Shown here: positions 47,499-59,268 of the stretch, piece by piece | Position numbering within the stretch: position 1 is the first letter of the stretch | How the letters are laid out: each line of letters starts with the position of its first letter | Assembly: GCA_027533455.1 (NCBI GenBank) | Contig: JAPZUC010000002.1 | Coordinates: 682,001-746,000 of the forward strand | Reading direction: 5' to 3' | Source of the DNA: Porphyrobacter sp. | GTDB lineage: Bacteria; Pseudomonadota; Alphaproteobacteria; Sphingomonadales; Sphingomonadaceae | Length of the DNA stretch: 64,000 nucleotides | Notes under the pieces: model-generated | What the model was told of the DNA's origin: nothing | Databases searched by the model: none | The model's input: only the letters and a program-made list of their open reading frames with translations | Made by a program: the position numbers and the translations under genes

Positions 47499-47771
47499 TT
47501 ACCCTTCCGCGTCGAAGGGACGGGTGCCGGTTGCCCGGCCATCAGCGGCAGTGACTATCCGCTCGATCCGCGCCTGCGCCGCATCGAGCCGCTGCTGGCA
47601 AGCGGTGCGCAGCGCCTCGCCCCGTTCGTAAAGACTGATCGACTGATCTAGCGGCACGTCACCGCGTTCAAGCTGCTGCACGATCTGCTCGAGCGCGGCG
47701 AGCGCCTGCTCGAAGCTGAGACCAGCGATGTCGTGCCCGGCATCAGCCGGTGTTGAAGTGCCCTCGTCCAT
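47499..47771 (-). CDS. xseB: Exodeoxyribonuclease VII small subunit
   Basis: Small helical subunit of exonuclease VII, which degrades single-stranded DNA; XseA is not in the window. The family motif LSFEQALAALEQIVQQLERGDVPLDQSISLYERGEAL spans the first half (core LEQIVQQLERGDVPLDQSIS). The ATG at 47771 gives 90 residues; an in-frame ATG 12 bases earlier is equally possible, as neither has a clear Shine-Dalgarno sequence. The pairing with ispA is as in enterobacteria. Confidence 0.93.
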   Translation of the reverse strand: MDEGTSTPADAGHDIAGLSFEQALAALEQIVQQLERGDVPLDQSISLYERGEALRTACQQRLDAAQARIERIVTAADGRATGTRPFDAEG

Positions 47772-47856
47772 GGTGCGGAGCATTGACGGCGCGGGCGGGC
47801 GCGGTCAAGGCTGGCAGCAACGGGCGGCTTCAACCAAACACAGGATAATCGTGCAC

Positions 47857-48282
47857 ATGCTCAAGTGGATCATCGCCTATGGCGTCGCTGCCGTGTCGTT
47901 TCTGGCGTTCGACATCGTGTGGCTTCGCTGGGCGGCGGGCAACCTCTACAAGCCGGTGATCGGCGAGATCATGGCCAAGGATTTCAATGTCGGGGCGGCA
48001 GTCGCCTTCTACCTGATCTACATCGCCGGAATCACCTGGTTCGCGATCCGTCCGGGTGTGGAAGGCGGCGGCGTGCAAGCAGCGATGCTCAACGGCATCC
48101 TGCTGGGTGCACTGTGTTATGCGACCTTCGACCTGACCTCGCAGGCCGTGATGAAGGTGTGGGCGACACACATCTCGGTGCTCGACATCCTGTGGGGTGC
48201 TTTCGTGACCGGTGCTGCGGCCTCGATCGCCACATGGGCGGTGCTGCGCTTCGCTCCGGTCGCTACGCCGGCCGTCGGCTGA
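47857..48282 (+). CDS. DUF2177 family membrane protein
   Basis: From the ATG at 47857 the protein has 141 residues and four transmembrane segments (WIIAYGVAAVSFLAFDIVWL, AVAFYLIYIAGITWFAI, GILLGALCYATFDLTSQAV, WGAFVTGAAASIATWAVL). The motif FDIVWLRW and the GALCYATFDLTSQAV region are characteristic of DUF2177, a family of unknown function. An in-frame GTG at 47851 sits better behind AGGA and could be the true start. The gene is divergent from xseB. Confidence 0.8.
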   Translation: MLKWIIAYGVAAVSFLAFDIVWLRWAAGNLYKPVIGEIMAKDFNVGAAVAFYLIYIAGITWFAIRPGVEGGGVQAAMLNGILLGALCYATFDLTSQAVMKVWATHISVLDILWGAFVTGAAASIATWAVLRFAPVATPAVG

Positions 48283-48283
48283 C

Positions 48284-48958
48284 ATGTTCATAGGCCACTT
48301 CGCTCCGGCCTTTATCGCTGCCGCGGTCAGCCCGGAACGGCCGCGACTGGGAGCGATGTTTGTGGCGGCGCAGCTGGTCGACTGGGGTTTCTTCACTTTG
48401 GCGCTGTTCGGCGTGGAGAAAATGCGGGTCGATCCGGCAGCAAGCGTGATGGTGCCTTTCGACCTCTACCAGATGCCCTACACCCACAGCCTGCTCGGCA
48501 CGGCGATCTGGGCTGCGGCGTTCTTCGGGACGGTGGCGATCTGGCAGAGCAGCTGGCGCATCGGCCTGCTCGCCGGGATCGTGGTCCTGTCGCACTGGCT
48601 GTGCGATCTGCTTGTCCATGTGCCCGATCTGACTCTGGACGGCACGCCGCCCAAGCTGGGGTTTGGATTGTGGAACCTGCCATGGGTGGCAATTCCGCTC
48701 GAACTGTCGTTCGTTTTAGGGGCTTTCGCCTTCTATCTGCGCCGAACCCGCGGACCGGCCGGGCCGCCGATGGTACTGGCAGGCGTCATGCTGTTGTTCC
48801 AGCTGGCAAACTGGTTCGCGCCCCATCCGGCGAGCGCTGGTCCGTTTCTCTACCTTCAGGCACTGTTTGCCTTTGCTGTCCTTACTGCATTGGCAGCATG
48901 GGTCGGGGAGAATCGCTGGTTCAGGAAACGCGGCGGCTTGGCCTTGTCCGCGCGGTAA
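48284..48958 (+). CDS. Hypothetical polytopic membrane protein (YdjM-like)
   Basis: The 224-residue protein has about six hydrophobic segments (VAAQLVDWGFFTLALFGV, LLGTAIWAAAFFGTVAIW, IELSFVLGAFAFYLRR, AGVMLLFQLANWFAPH and so on). Conserved-looking histidines (GHFAPAFIAAAVSP, YTHSLLGTA, LSHWLCDLLVH) resemble membrane-bound metal-dependent hydrolase (YdjM/DUF457) proteins. The ATG lies one base after the DUF2177 gene, so both are co-transcribed. The hydrolase link is tentative. Confidence 0.7.
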   Translation: MFIGHFAPAFIAAAVSPERPRLGAMFVAAQLVDWGFFTLALFGVEKMRVDPAASVMVPFDLYQMPYTHSLLGTAIWAAAFFGTVAIWQSSWRIGLLAGIVVLSHWLCDLLVHVPDLTLDGTPPKLGFGLWNLPWVAIPLELSFVLGAFAFYLRRTRGPAGPPMVLAGVMLLFQLANWFAPHPASAGPFLYLQALFAFAVLTALAAWVGENRWFRKRGGLALSAR

Positions 48959-48987
48959 TCTAGGGGGCCTCGCAAGGAGTCCCTCTC

Positions 48988-51228
<2,241 letters not shown>

Positions 51229-51230
51229 GC

Positions 51231-51638
51231 GTGACCGAAGGTTACTCCGGCACTCCGCTCGTCAAGAAACTCACTCTACGTGACGGGATGCGGGTGTGGT
51301 TTGACGCCATGCCCGAACACGTCATCGACGAGATCGACGAATATGCGCTCGACCTCATCTTCGTGGCCGCCCCCCATCAGGGCCTCGACGCCGCGCATAT
51401 CTTCGTGACGGAGCGGGCGGTGCTGGAAGAACGCCTCACCATGCTGCGCGGGCGGCTCGCGCCGGATGGGCAGATCTGGGTGAGCTGGCCCAAGCAGGCC
51501 TCCAAAGTCCCTACCGACATCACTGAAGACACGATCCGCGAGGTCTGCCTACCGCTGGGATTGGTCGATACCAAGGTGTGCGCCATCGACGAGACCTGGT
51601 CGGGCCTCAAACTGGTGATCCGCAAGGAATTGCGTTGA
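51231..51638 (+). CDS. DUF3052 family protein
   Basis: A 135-residue soluble protein that matches DUF3052 by GYSGTPLVKKLTLRDGMRVW at the start, IFVTERAVLEERLTMLRGRLAPDGQIWVSWPKQASK, with core LAPDGQIWVSWPKQASKVPT, and IREVCLPLGLVDTKVCAIDETWSGLKL. The WVSWPK and CAIDETWSGLK segments are strongly conserved in the family, whose function is unknown. It uses a GTG start two bases after the purL stop and is probably co-transcribed with purL. It is convergent with the Coq4 pair. Confidence 0.85.
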   Translation: MTEGYSGTPLVKKLTLRDGMRVWFDAMPEHVIDEIDEYALDLIFVAAPHQGLDAAHIFVTERAVLEERLTMLRGRLAPDGQIWVSWPKQASKVPTDITEDTIREVCLPLGLVDTKVCAIDETWSGLKLVIRKELR

Positions 51639-51641
51639 CGA

Positions 51642-52448
51642 TCAGGCGGCCTGCGGCTGCGGCGCGGTGCTGCTGCCGAGGGTCAGTTCCTCGCCGAGGA
51701 TACCCTCCCCCGCAAGGATCGCGAGGCACTGACGGTAGACATCCGGCTTGCCGATATTCAGCCGCGCGCGGGCAGCGGAGATATCCTCGCGCATCAGCGC
51801 CGCGATATCCTGATGCGCAATCTTGGCCGCAGCGCGGCCCAAACGACGGCCTTCCTTGATCGCGGCGAACAACGGCGCTTTGGTGCCCGACACCTTGCCG
51901 ATCTGCCTCGCGCCCGCATAGGCGATGAACAGGATGCCGGTGTTGTGGTTCTGCTCGTAACTGAAGCCGAGCAGGCTCGCCTCGCCCAGCGCGTCGCGGC
52001 CGTATCCGGTCAGTACGTGGAACAGGTCATGCGTGTCGCGCAGGCGATCGAAATACCACTGGGTCTGATCCTTGGGCAGGCTTTCGGGCGGCGCCCACTT
52101 GTGGCTTTCCGCCACCAGCCCGGCGGCCGACAGCCCCTCGCGCTTCATGAAGGCGATGTAGTGCGCCGCCACCGTCTCCGACCCGCAATCGGCCCAGCGC
52201 GCGTGATCATCAAGCATCGCGGGAATGCTGACGCCTTCAGTCATGAAGCGCTGGCCTTCGGGCGAGGCGATGAAGGCATGCGCCTGCGCGTGGCTCTTGC
52301 GGCCCTTGGTCGCTTCAATGATGTGGAACACCTGCTCGGTGTCTTCCTTGTCCTCGACCAGCTTGCCGAAATGGTGCAGCACCTTGAACGGGCGGAATCC
52401 CGAAGTCTTGCGATCGGGGGCAACCAGCGGAAGATCAGTCACAGACAT
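51642..52448 (-). CDS. Coq4-family protein (second of tandem pair)
   Basis: A 268-residue protein of the Coq4 family, which helps decarboxylate and hydroxylate the ubiquinone head group in mitochondria. The zinc-binding motif HDLFHVLTGYGRDALGE (HDxxH with a distant glutamate) is intact. The ATG at 52448 has AGAGG eight bases upstream; a GTG two codons earlier is less likely. It starts 12 bases after its paralogue. In sphingomonads such proteins may act in ubiquinone or carotenoid metabolism; no other coq gene is in the window. Confidence 0.85.
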   Translation of the reverse strand: MSVTDLPLVAPDRKTSGFRPFKVLHHFGKLVEDKEDTEQVFHIIEATKGRKSHAQAHAFIASPEGQRFMTEGVSIPAMLDDHARWADCGSETVAAHYIAFMKREGLSAAGLVAESHKWAPPESLPKDQTQWYFDRLRDTHDLFHVLTGYGRDALGEASLLGFSYEQNHNTGILFIAYAGARQIGKVSGTKAPLFAAIKEGRRLGRAAAKIAHQDIAALMREDISAARARLNIGKPDVYRQCLAILAGEGILGEELTLGSSTAPQPQAA

Positions 52449-52460
52449 CGTCACAACCTC

Positions 52461-53303
52461 TTAGGCGGCAAGCAATTCGGGCTCGACCGGTTTTCTGCTG
52501 GCAAGCAGGTTGTGGGGATCGATCCCTTCTGCCTGCCAGATGCGATGGCATTCGCGGTACTGCTCGGGTTCAGGAATGCGCATTTCGGCGCGCACTTCGG
52601 CGAGCGGACGAGCGAGCAGTTCGCGGATCGGCTGCGCAATCAACTGCGGCGCGCCCTTACCGGTGCGATGGGCTTCGCGCACGGCACCGAAGACGGGAGC
52701 TTTGGTGCCCTTGGCCATCTTCTTGATGTTGGCCGCACCGGCATAACCGATCAGCAGGTGGCCCTGGCTCGGCTGCTGGCCGTGGGTGAACAGCAGCACG
52801 CTGGCCTCGCCCAGCGCATCGCGGCCATAGCCGGTGAGGATGTGGAACATGTCATGCGTATCGCGCGACCGGTTGATGTACCATTCGACGAGATCGGGGA
52901 AACGCGGACGCCCGCTGCGCTCGCTTTCGGCGACGAGGCCAGCGGCGCTCAGGCCCTCGGCCTCCATGAAATCGCAATAGGCGTGCGCAAGGCTGCCCTT
53001 GGGCGTGCGGCGCAGCGCGGCATGATCGTCAAGGATTTCGGGCAGCCACGCCTCGGTGCGGCGCAGTTCCTCGCCCTTTCCGGACAGGGCAAGCTGCGCG
53101 ATGCGCGGCAAGAAATCCTTCGATGGGAGCGATTCGAAAATCTTGAAAACCGCCACTGTGTCTTCCTTGTCCTTCATCAGGATCTGGAAGTTGCGTACCG
53201 CACGCAGCGGACGATACTTCGCCTGCGGGCGATCGGGGTGCAACAACACCGTGCCATCGGGTGCAAACATCCGGGTAAACTGGTCACGGGCAGCTTGGGT
53301 CAT
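52461..53303 (-). CDS. Coq4-family protein (first of tandem pair)
   Basis: The 280-residue paralogue shares the metal motif HDMFHILTGYGRDALGE and the flanking segments LLIGYAGAANIKKMAKGTKAP and EAEGLSAAGLVAESE with its downstream neighbour. Overall they differ clearly, so this is an old duplication. The first 30 residues (TQAARDQFTRMFAPDGTVLL) are unique. Two copies may reflect two substrates or a hetero-oligomer; the sequence does not tell. The pair reads as one short operon with unknown promoter upstream of 53303. Confidence 0.85.
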   Translation of the reverse strand: MTQAARDQFTRMFAPDGTVLLHPDRPQAKYRPLRAVRNFQILMKDKEDTVAVFKIFESLPSKDFLPRIAQLALSGKGEELRRTEAWLPEILDDHAALRRTPKGSLAHAYCDFMEAEGLSAAGLVAESERSGRPRFPDLVEWYINRSRDTHDMFHILTGYGRDALGEASVLLFTHGQQPSQGHLLIGYAGAANIKKMAKGTKAPVFGAVREAHRTGKGAPQLIAQPIRELLARPLAEVRAEMRIPEPEQYRECHRIWQAEGIDPHNLLASRKPVEPELLAA

Positions 53304-53422
53304 GCGGGCGAGTTCCTGTGCAATGGCGCGGTTGTAGCCGCGGCTTGCTTACATGAATGTTAATAGCCGATTCGGTGCGCAAATCAAAACCCTTTTTCCA
53401 AGCACTCGCGCCCGGCTTGCGA

Positions 53423-54307
53423 TCAACCATCGCGCCAATCCTCTTGCGGGACGCCAAGCAAGGTGAGGACCGCAGTCAGATCCATGCTGTCGACCCGTCC
53501 ATTGGCCGCAGCCCGCGCCTTGGGCTTGGCGCGATAGGCAAAACCGTAGGTTGCCGCCTCGATCATCGGGATATCGTTCGCGCCGTCACCAGTGGCGAGA
53601 CTGTGGATGCCCTCGCCCAGCATTGCTATTTCCTCGCGGAGCACCGCCGCCTTCACTGCACTATCGGTGATCGGGCCGACCAGCCCGCCGGTGAGCTTTT
53701 CGCCTTCGACTTCAAGCCGGTTGCCGACCACGCGGTGGAAACCCAGCATTTCGGCGACCGGATCGGCAAAATGGTGGAATCCGCCCGTCACCAGCACAGT
53801 GCGGGTGCCGAGCGCAGCAAGCGTCGCCACCAGCGTCTTCGCGCCCGGGGTGGCGGTAATCCGCTCGGCAAGACAGGTACCGATCGCGCTTTCATCGAGC
53901 CCCGCCAGCAGCGCCACCCGCTCGCGCAAGGCTGCCTCGAAATCGAGTTCGCCCTGCATCGCACGCTCGGTAATCTCGGCGATCTGCGCTTTAATCCCGG
54001 CGTAATCGGCCAGTTCGTCAATGCACTCCTGCCCGATCATGGTCGAATCCATGTCCGAAACAAACAGCTTCGGCACCTCGATGCTCTCGCGCGCCACAAG
54101 CATCGCAGGCGCCTCGAACGCGGTGTCAATCGCGGCAAGGACCGCCGCCACGTCGCCGTCTTCGAGATGGAGTTCAAGGACGCTGGCATCGCCTTCCGGC
54201 ATTGCTGCCGCGATCAGAGGCACGCCCGCCGCTGCCAGCGCACCAGACAGCGCATCGAGACGCGTTTCACATTCACTCGTCTCTGCTATCAGCCGCGCTA
54301 TGAGCAT
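53423..54307 (-). CDS. serB: Phosphoserine phosphatase
   Basis: Dephosphorylates phosphoserine in the last step of serine synthesis. From the ATG at 54307, with AGGAG eight bases upstream, the product has 294 residues: an N-terminal ACT-like region (residues 1-75) and a HAD core with the nucleophile in VSDMDSTMIGQECIDELADYAG (core DMDSTMIGQECIDEL), VLVTGGFHHFADPVAE and ATGDGANDIPMIEAA. Its ribosome-binding site and start lie inside the first codons of the divergent miaA. Confidence 0.95.
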   Translation of the reverse strand: MLIARLIAETSECETRLDALSGALAAAGVPLIAAAMPEGDASVLELHLEDGDVAAVLAAIDTAFEAPAMLVARESIEVPKLFVSDMDSTMIGQECIDELADYAGIKAQIAEITERAMQGELDFEAALRERVALLAGLDESAIGTCLAERITATPGAKTLVATLAALGTRTVLVTGGFHHFADPVAEMLGFHRVVGNRLEVEGEKLTGGLVGPITDSAVKAAVLREEIAMLGEGIHSLATGDGANDIPMIEAATYGFAYRAKPKARAAANGRVDSMDLTAVLTLLGVPQEDWRDG

Positions 54308-55256
54308 CTCTGTCACTCCTGAAAATCCGCTCGCGCTCATCGCAGGGCCGACCGCCAGCGGCAAGAGCGCGATTGCCGTCGCCCTCGCCCACCGCCTCGC
54401 CAAGGATCGCCGCCGGGCGGTCATCATCAATGCCGACAGCGCGCAGGTCTATGCCGACTTGCAGGTATTGTCCGCGCGCCCATCCGAGGAAGAAATGGGC
54501 GGGATCGAGCACAGGCTGTTCGGCGCGTGGGATGGCAGCACAGCCTGTTCGGCCGCTGCATGGGCTGACCGCGCCAAGGCCGAGATTGCCGATTGCCATG
54601 CATCGGGCGCGGTGCCGATCCTCGTCGGCGGCACGGGGCTCTATCTGAAGGTCCTGCTCGAAGGCATCGCTCCCATTCCGGAAATCGACCCGGCCGTGCG
54701 CGCCGCTGTGCGCGCGCTGGAAGAGACCGCTGCCTACAAGTTGCTTCAGGTCGAGGATCCGGAACGGGCAGCCCAACTTGATCCCGGTGATCGCCAGCGT
54801 ATTTCCCGTGCGCTCGAGGTCAAGCGTTCGACCGGAGTAACATTGGGAGATTGGCAACGCGCCAAGTCCGGAGGAATCGGCGAAGAGATCAACCTCTATC
54901 CGCTGATTGTCGAGCCGGAGCGCCAGTGGGTCTATGACCGATGCGATGCGCGCTTCGCAGCGATGCTCGCTCGCGGCGCGGTTGCCGAAGTCGAGGCCCT
55001 TCTGGCCCGTGGGCTCGACGCTGATCTGCCGGTGATGCGCGCGATCGGCGTGCCGGAAATCAGCGCATGGCTTGCGGGCGAGATCGATGCAGACGCCGTG
55101 GTTGCCGCAGGCAGTCAGGCGACCCGCAACTACGCGAAGCGCCAGTTCACCTGGTTCCGGCGGCAGCCGCCCGCCGATTGGCCTCGGACACAGCCGAAAT
55201 GGCAGTCTGAAAATAACGACATCGATAGCTTATTTGCATCATTATTGCGCAAATAG
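54300..55256 (+). CDS. miaA: tRNA dimethylallyltransferase
   Basis: Adds the dimethylallyl group to A37 in tRNAs reading U-initial codons. The ATG at 54300 (MSISVTPENPLALIAGPTAS) gives 318 residues; the longer open frame upstream is antisense to serB. P-loop GPTASGKSAIAVALAHRLA, the substrate residues NADSAQVYADL, GGTGLYLKVLLEGIAPIPE and the C-terminal TRNYAKRQFTWFRRQ are visible. The eight bases 54300-54307 are shared by the start regions of miaA and serB on opposite strands. A hairpin with U-tract follows. Confidence 0.96.
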   Translation: MSISVTPENPLALIAGPTASGKSAIAVALAHRLAKDRRRAVIINADSAQVYADLQVLSARPSEEEMGGIEHRLFGAWDGSTACSAAAWADRAKAEIADCHASGAVPILVGGTGLYLKVLLEGIAPIPEIDPAVRAAVRALEETAAYKLLQVEDPERAAQLDPGDRQRISRALEVKRSTGVTLGDWQRAKSGGIGEEINLYPLIVEPERQWVYDRCDARFAAMLARGAVAEVEALLARGLDADLPVMRAIGVPEISAWLAGEIDADAVVAAGSQATRNYAKRQFTWFRRQPPADWPRTQPKWQSENNDIDSLFASLLRK

Positions 55257-55298
55257 GGATTGACTTATCAGATTATGACCTTTAGCGGCGAGGTCAGT

Positions 55299-55338
55299 CG
55301 GCCCGATGCGCACCCCCCTGCGTCGGGCCGGTTTTCTT
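55299..55338 (+). terminator. Rho-independent terminator between miaA and ilvB
   Basis: CGGCCCGATGCG (55299-55310) pairs with TGCGTCGGGCCG (55319-55330), with two wobble pairs, around CACCCCCC, followed by GTTTTCTT. It most likely ends miaA. As an attenuator of ilvB it lacks a leader peptide rich in isoleucine, leucine or valine. Confidence 0.8.
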
Positions 55339-55355
55339 ATTGAAGCGCGCAATTG

Positions 55356-57176
55356 ATGGAGTTTCCTGTGCCCGGTAAGCCGGACCCTGCCCCGACCACG
55401 CCGCCCAAGGCGTCGGACAATGCCACCGCCATGAGCGGCGCGGCAATTCTTGTGCAGTGCCTGATCGAACAGGGCGTCGAATTCGTATTCGGCTATCCCG
55501 GCGGCGCAGTTCTGCCGATCTATGACGAGCTGTTCGGCGATGAACGCATCCGCCACATTCTCGTCCGTCATGAAGCGGGCGCGGCCCACGCCGCCGAAGG
55601 CTATGCCCGCGCCACCGGCAAGCCGGGCGTGGTGCTGGTCACCTCCGGCCCCGGCGCGACCAATGCCATCACCGGCATTGCGGACGCATGGATGGATTCG
55701 ATCCCGCTCGTCGTCATCACCGGTCAGGTGCCGACCGCATTGATCGGGACGGACGCCTTCCAGGAAGCCGACACCATCGGCATCACGCGCCACTGCACCA
55801 AGCACAATTATCTCGTGAAGGACCCGGCCGATCTGGCCGCCACAATTCAGGAAGCCTTCCGCATCGCCACCACCGGCAGGCCCGGCCCGGTGGTGATCGA
55901 CATCCCCAAAAACGTCCAGATCGCCGTCCCCTCGGAACGCCGCGCGCTGGTCCGCGCCGGATCGCATCGCTATACGCCGCAAACCGTTGCACCGGCCGAA
56001 CAGATCATCGAGGCGGTTGAACTGATCGCGAGCGCGCACCGCCCGATCTTCTACACCGGTGGCGGGGTGATCAATTCCGGCCCCGAGGCAAGCGCGCTGC
56101 TGCGCCAGCTTCAGGATATCACCGGCGCGCCTGTCACTTCGACGCTGATGGGCCTTGGTGCCTTCCCCTCGCGGCATCCCGATTGGCTGGGAATGCTGGG
56201 GATGCACGGCACCTATGAAGCCAACATGGCGATGAACCAGTGCGACGTGATGGTCTGCATCGGCGCGCGCTTTGATGACCGCGTGACCGGGCGTCTGGAT
56301 GCCTTCTCCCCGAATTCGAAGAAGATCCACATCGATATCGACCGCAGCTCGATCAACAAGGTCGTGCATGTCGACATGGGCATTGTCGGCGATTGCAGCA
56401 CTGTGCTGGCGCAGTTGATCGAGGCCTGGGGCAGCCGTCAGGCGAGGAACCTCGGCGAATGGAAGGCGCGGATCGCCGGATGGCGCGCGCGTGAATGCCT
56501 TGCCTATCCCGAACGCTCGGCCAAGAATCCGGGCATGATCATGCCGCAAAAGTCGGTCGAGCGGCTGCATGCCCTTACCCATCGCCTCAACCCGATCATC
56601 ACCACCGAAGTTGGCCAGCACCAGATGTGGGCGGCGCAGTATTTCGGTTTCGAAGACCCCAACAAATGGCTCACCTCCGGTGGTCTGGGCACGATGGGCT
56701 ATGGCCTGCCCGCCGCCATCGGCGCGCAACTCGGCCACCCCGATGCACTGGTGATCGACATCGCGGGTGAAGCCTCGATCCAGATGAACATTCAGGAACT
56801 CGGCACCGCGAGCCAGTATCGCCTGCCGGTCAAGATCTTCATCCTAAACAACGAATATATGGGCATGGTCCGCCAGTGGCAGGAGCTGACCTATGAGAGC
56901 CGCTATTCGAACAGCTACTCCGACAGCCTCCCCGATTTCGTGAAGCTGGCCGAAGCCTATGGCTGGAAGGGCATCCGCATCACCGAGGAGCGTGATCTGG
57001 ATGATGGCATCATGCGGATGCTTGATCACAACGGCCCGGTGATCGTCGATTGCATGGTGGCGCAGGATGCCAACTGCCTGCCGATGATCCCTTCGGGCGC
57101 CGCGCATACCGAAATGATGCTCTACGGCGACAAGGTCGACGGCACGATGGATGACGAAGCCAAGGCGCTGGTCTAG
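55356..57176 (+). CDS. ilvB: Acetolactate synthase large (catalytic) subunit
   Basis: ThDP enzyme joining pyruvate with pyruvate or 2-oxobutyrate, the first common step of valine, leucine and isoleucine synthesis. About 606 residues with the glutamate region [39 protein letters not shown] and the diphosphate motif [16 protein letters not shown]...[13 protein letters not shown]. The latter has GEAS where many homologues have GDGS, a variant expected in alphaproteobacteria. The ATG at 55356 is chosen; a TTG one codon earlier and a GTG at 55368 behind TGGAG are alternatives. ilvN follows after 12 bases. Confidence 0.95.
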   Translation: MEFPVPGKPDPAPTTPPKASDNATAMSGAAILVQCLIEQGVEFVFGYPGGAVLPIYDELFGDERIRHILVRHEAGAAHAAEGYARATGKPGVVLVTSGPGATNAITGIADAWMDSIPLVVITGQVPTALIGTDAFQEADTIGITRHCTKHNYLVKDPADLAATIQEAFRIATTGRPGPVVIDIPKNVQIAVPSERRALVRAGSHRYTPQTVAPAEQIIEAVELIASAHRPIFYTGGGVINSGPEASALLRQLQDITGAPVTSTLMGLGAFPSRHPDWLGMLGMHGTYEANMAMNQCDVMVCIGARFDDRVTGRLDAFSPNSKKIHIDIDRSSINKVVHVDMGIVGDCSTVLAQLIEAWGSRQARNLGEWKARIAGWRARECLAYPERSAKNPGMIMPQKSVERLHALTHRLNPIITTEVGQHQMWAAQYFGFEDPNKWLTSGGLGTMGYGLPAAIGAQLGHPDALVIDIAGEASIQMNIQELGTASQYRLPVKIFILNNEYMGMVRQWQELTYESRYSNSYSDSLPDFVKLAEAYGWKGIRITEERDLDDGIMRMLDHNGPVIVDCMVAQDANCLPMIPSGAAHTEMMLYGDKVDGTMDDEAKALV

Positions 57177-57188
57177 GACACCCGAACA

Positions 57189-57710
57189 ATGCCCATGAAA
57201 ATCGCTGAAGCTGCGTCGGAACGCCACGTGCTCGCCGTCACCGTCGATAACGAACCCGGGATCCTCGCCAAGATCACCGGGCTGTTCACTGCGCGCGGCT
57301 ACAACATCGACAGCTTGACCGTGGCCGACATTTCCGAAGACCACGCAATCAGCCGTATCACCATCGTCACCAACGGGCCGCCGCGGGTGATTGACCAGAT
57401 CGAGGCGCAGCTGGAACGGCTGGTGCCGGTGCACAAGGTCACCGATCTGACCACCGCTGGCCCGCACGTGGAACGCGAGCTGGCGCTGATCAAGGTCACC
57501 GGCACGGGCGAAAAGCGGGTCGAGGCGCTGCGCCTTGCTGATATATTTCGCGCGAGGCCCGTCGATACTACCACCGAAAGCTTCATCTTCGAAATCACCG
57601 GCCCGCCCGACAAAGTCGACAGCTTCATCGCCTTGATGCGCGAACTGGGCCTCGTCGAAGTGGGCCGCACCGGGATCGTAGGCATGATGCGCGGCGCGCA
57701 GGGGGCCTGA
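57189..57710 (+). CDS. ilvN: Acetolactate synthase small (regulatory) subunit
   Basis: The 173-residue regulatory partner of IlvB confers valine feedback control. The N-terminal ACT domain (HVLAVTVDNEPGILAKITGLFTARGYNIDSLTVADISEDHAISR, core DNEPGILAKITGLFTARGYN) and the C-terminal ACT-like domain (DTTTESFIFEITGPPDKVDSFIALM) are both present. It is cotranscribed with ilvB and followed two bases later by an LprI-family gene. Confidence 0.96.
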   Translation: MPMKIAEAASERHVLAVTVDNEPGILAKITGLFTARGYNIDSLTVADISEDHAISRITIVTNGPPRVIDQIEAQLERLVPVHKVTDLTTAGPHVERELALIKVTGTGEKRVEALRLADIFRARPVDTTTESFIFEITGPPDKVDSFIALMRELGLVEVGRTGIVGMMRGAQGA

Positions 57711-57712
57711 GC

Positions 57713-58141
57713 GTGTCCCTGCGGCTTCCCATTCTGGCGCTCGCCGCGCTGACGCTGGCGCAACCCGCGCTTGCCGAAGGGCCGACGCCTGAGGCGCAGG
57801 CTGAGCTTGACGTCTGCGTCGAGAAGGCCGGGGGTGCTGATCTCGCCATCAAGGACTGCTACGTCGCGCTCGCCAATGCCGAGGATGCGCGGCTGAATGC
57901 CAACTGGGAGCAGCTTATCAAGGCTGCTGGCGGCAAGAACTCCGATGTGGGCGCTGCGCTCCTGAATGAGCAGCGCGCGTGGATCGCCTACAAGGAGGCG
58001 GCCTGCATACACTATCTCGCGCGCGGCGGCACCCTCGACCGGCTGCAAGGTCAGCTCTGCTACACCGATCTCATCACCCGCCGCGCCGATGAACTCGCGG
58101 AACTCGCCGACTTTTATCAAGAAACCTATTCGCCAGAGTAA
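57713..58141 (+). CDS. LprI/DUF1311-family exported protein
   Basis: A 142-residue protein with a signal peptide (SLRLPILALAALTLAQPALA) and cysteines in the LprI pattern: ELDVCVEKAGGADLAIKDC, WIAYKEAACIHY and QGQLCYTDLITRRADELAEL. LprI of mycobacteria is a lysozyme inhibitor; the family is otherwise of unknown function. It starts with GTG, two bases after ilvN, and ends nine bases before ilvC, so it is embedded in the branched-chain operon with no clear link to that pathway. Confidence 0.82.
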   Translation: MSLRLPILALAALTLAQPALAEGPTPEAQAELDVCVEKAGGADLAIKDCYVALANAEDARLNANWEQLIKAAGGKNSDVGAALLNEQRAWIAYKEAACIHYLARGGTLDRLQGQLCYTDLITRRADELAELADFYQETYSPE

Positions 58142-59170
<1,029 letters not shown>

Positions 59171-59183
59171 GTCTGAAAGATTT

Positions 59184-59211
59184 TCACCGCCCGTCCTGCG
59201 CGGCGGGCGGT
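59184..59211 (+). terminator. GC-rich hairpin after ilvC, possible terminator
   Basis: CACCGCCCG (59184-59192) pairs exactly with CGGGCGGTG (59203-59211) around a ten-base loop. No T-tract follows directly (GAACCTTT), so termination would be partial or factor-dependent; it may instead stabilise the ilvC end. Confidence 0.45.
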
Positions 59212-59268
59212 GGAACCTTTGCGGGGCGTCGCGTATTGGTCTTCCATATCTTGAGGAGACCTTACCCG

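Noticed and set aside
53304..53422. Possible extra gene between the Coq4 pair and serB
   Set aside because: The 119-base gap has no open frame with start and ribosome-binding site; it most likely holds the promoter of the Coq4 pair and the end of the serB transcript.
55257..55355. Possible ribosome-mediated attenuator of ilvB
   Set aside because: There is a good hairpin with a T-tract, but the only short reading frame before it (from ATG 55276) reads MTFSGEVSRPDAH and lacks a run of Ile, Leu or Val codons. I treat the hairpin as the miaA terminator.
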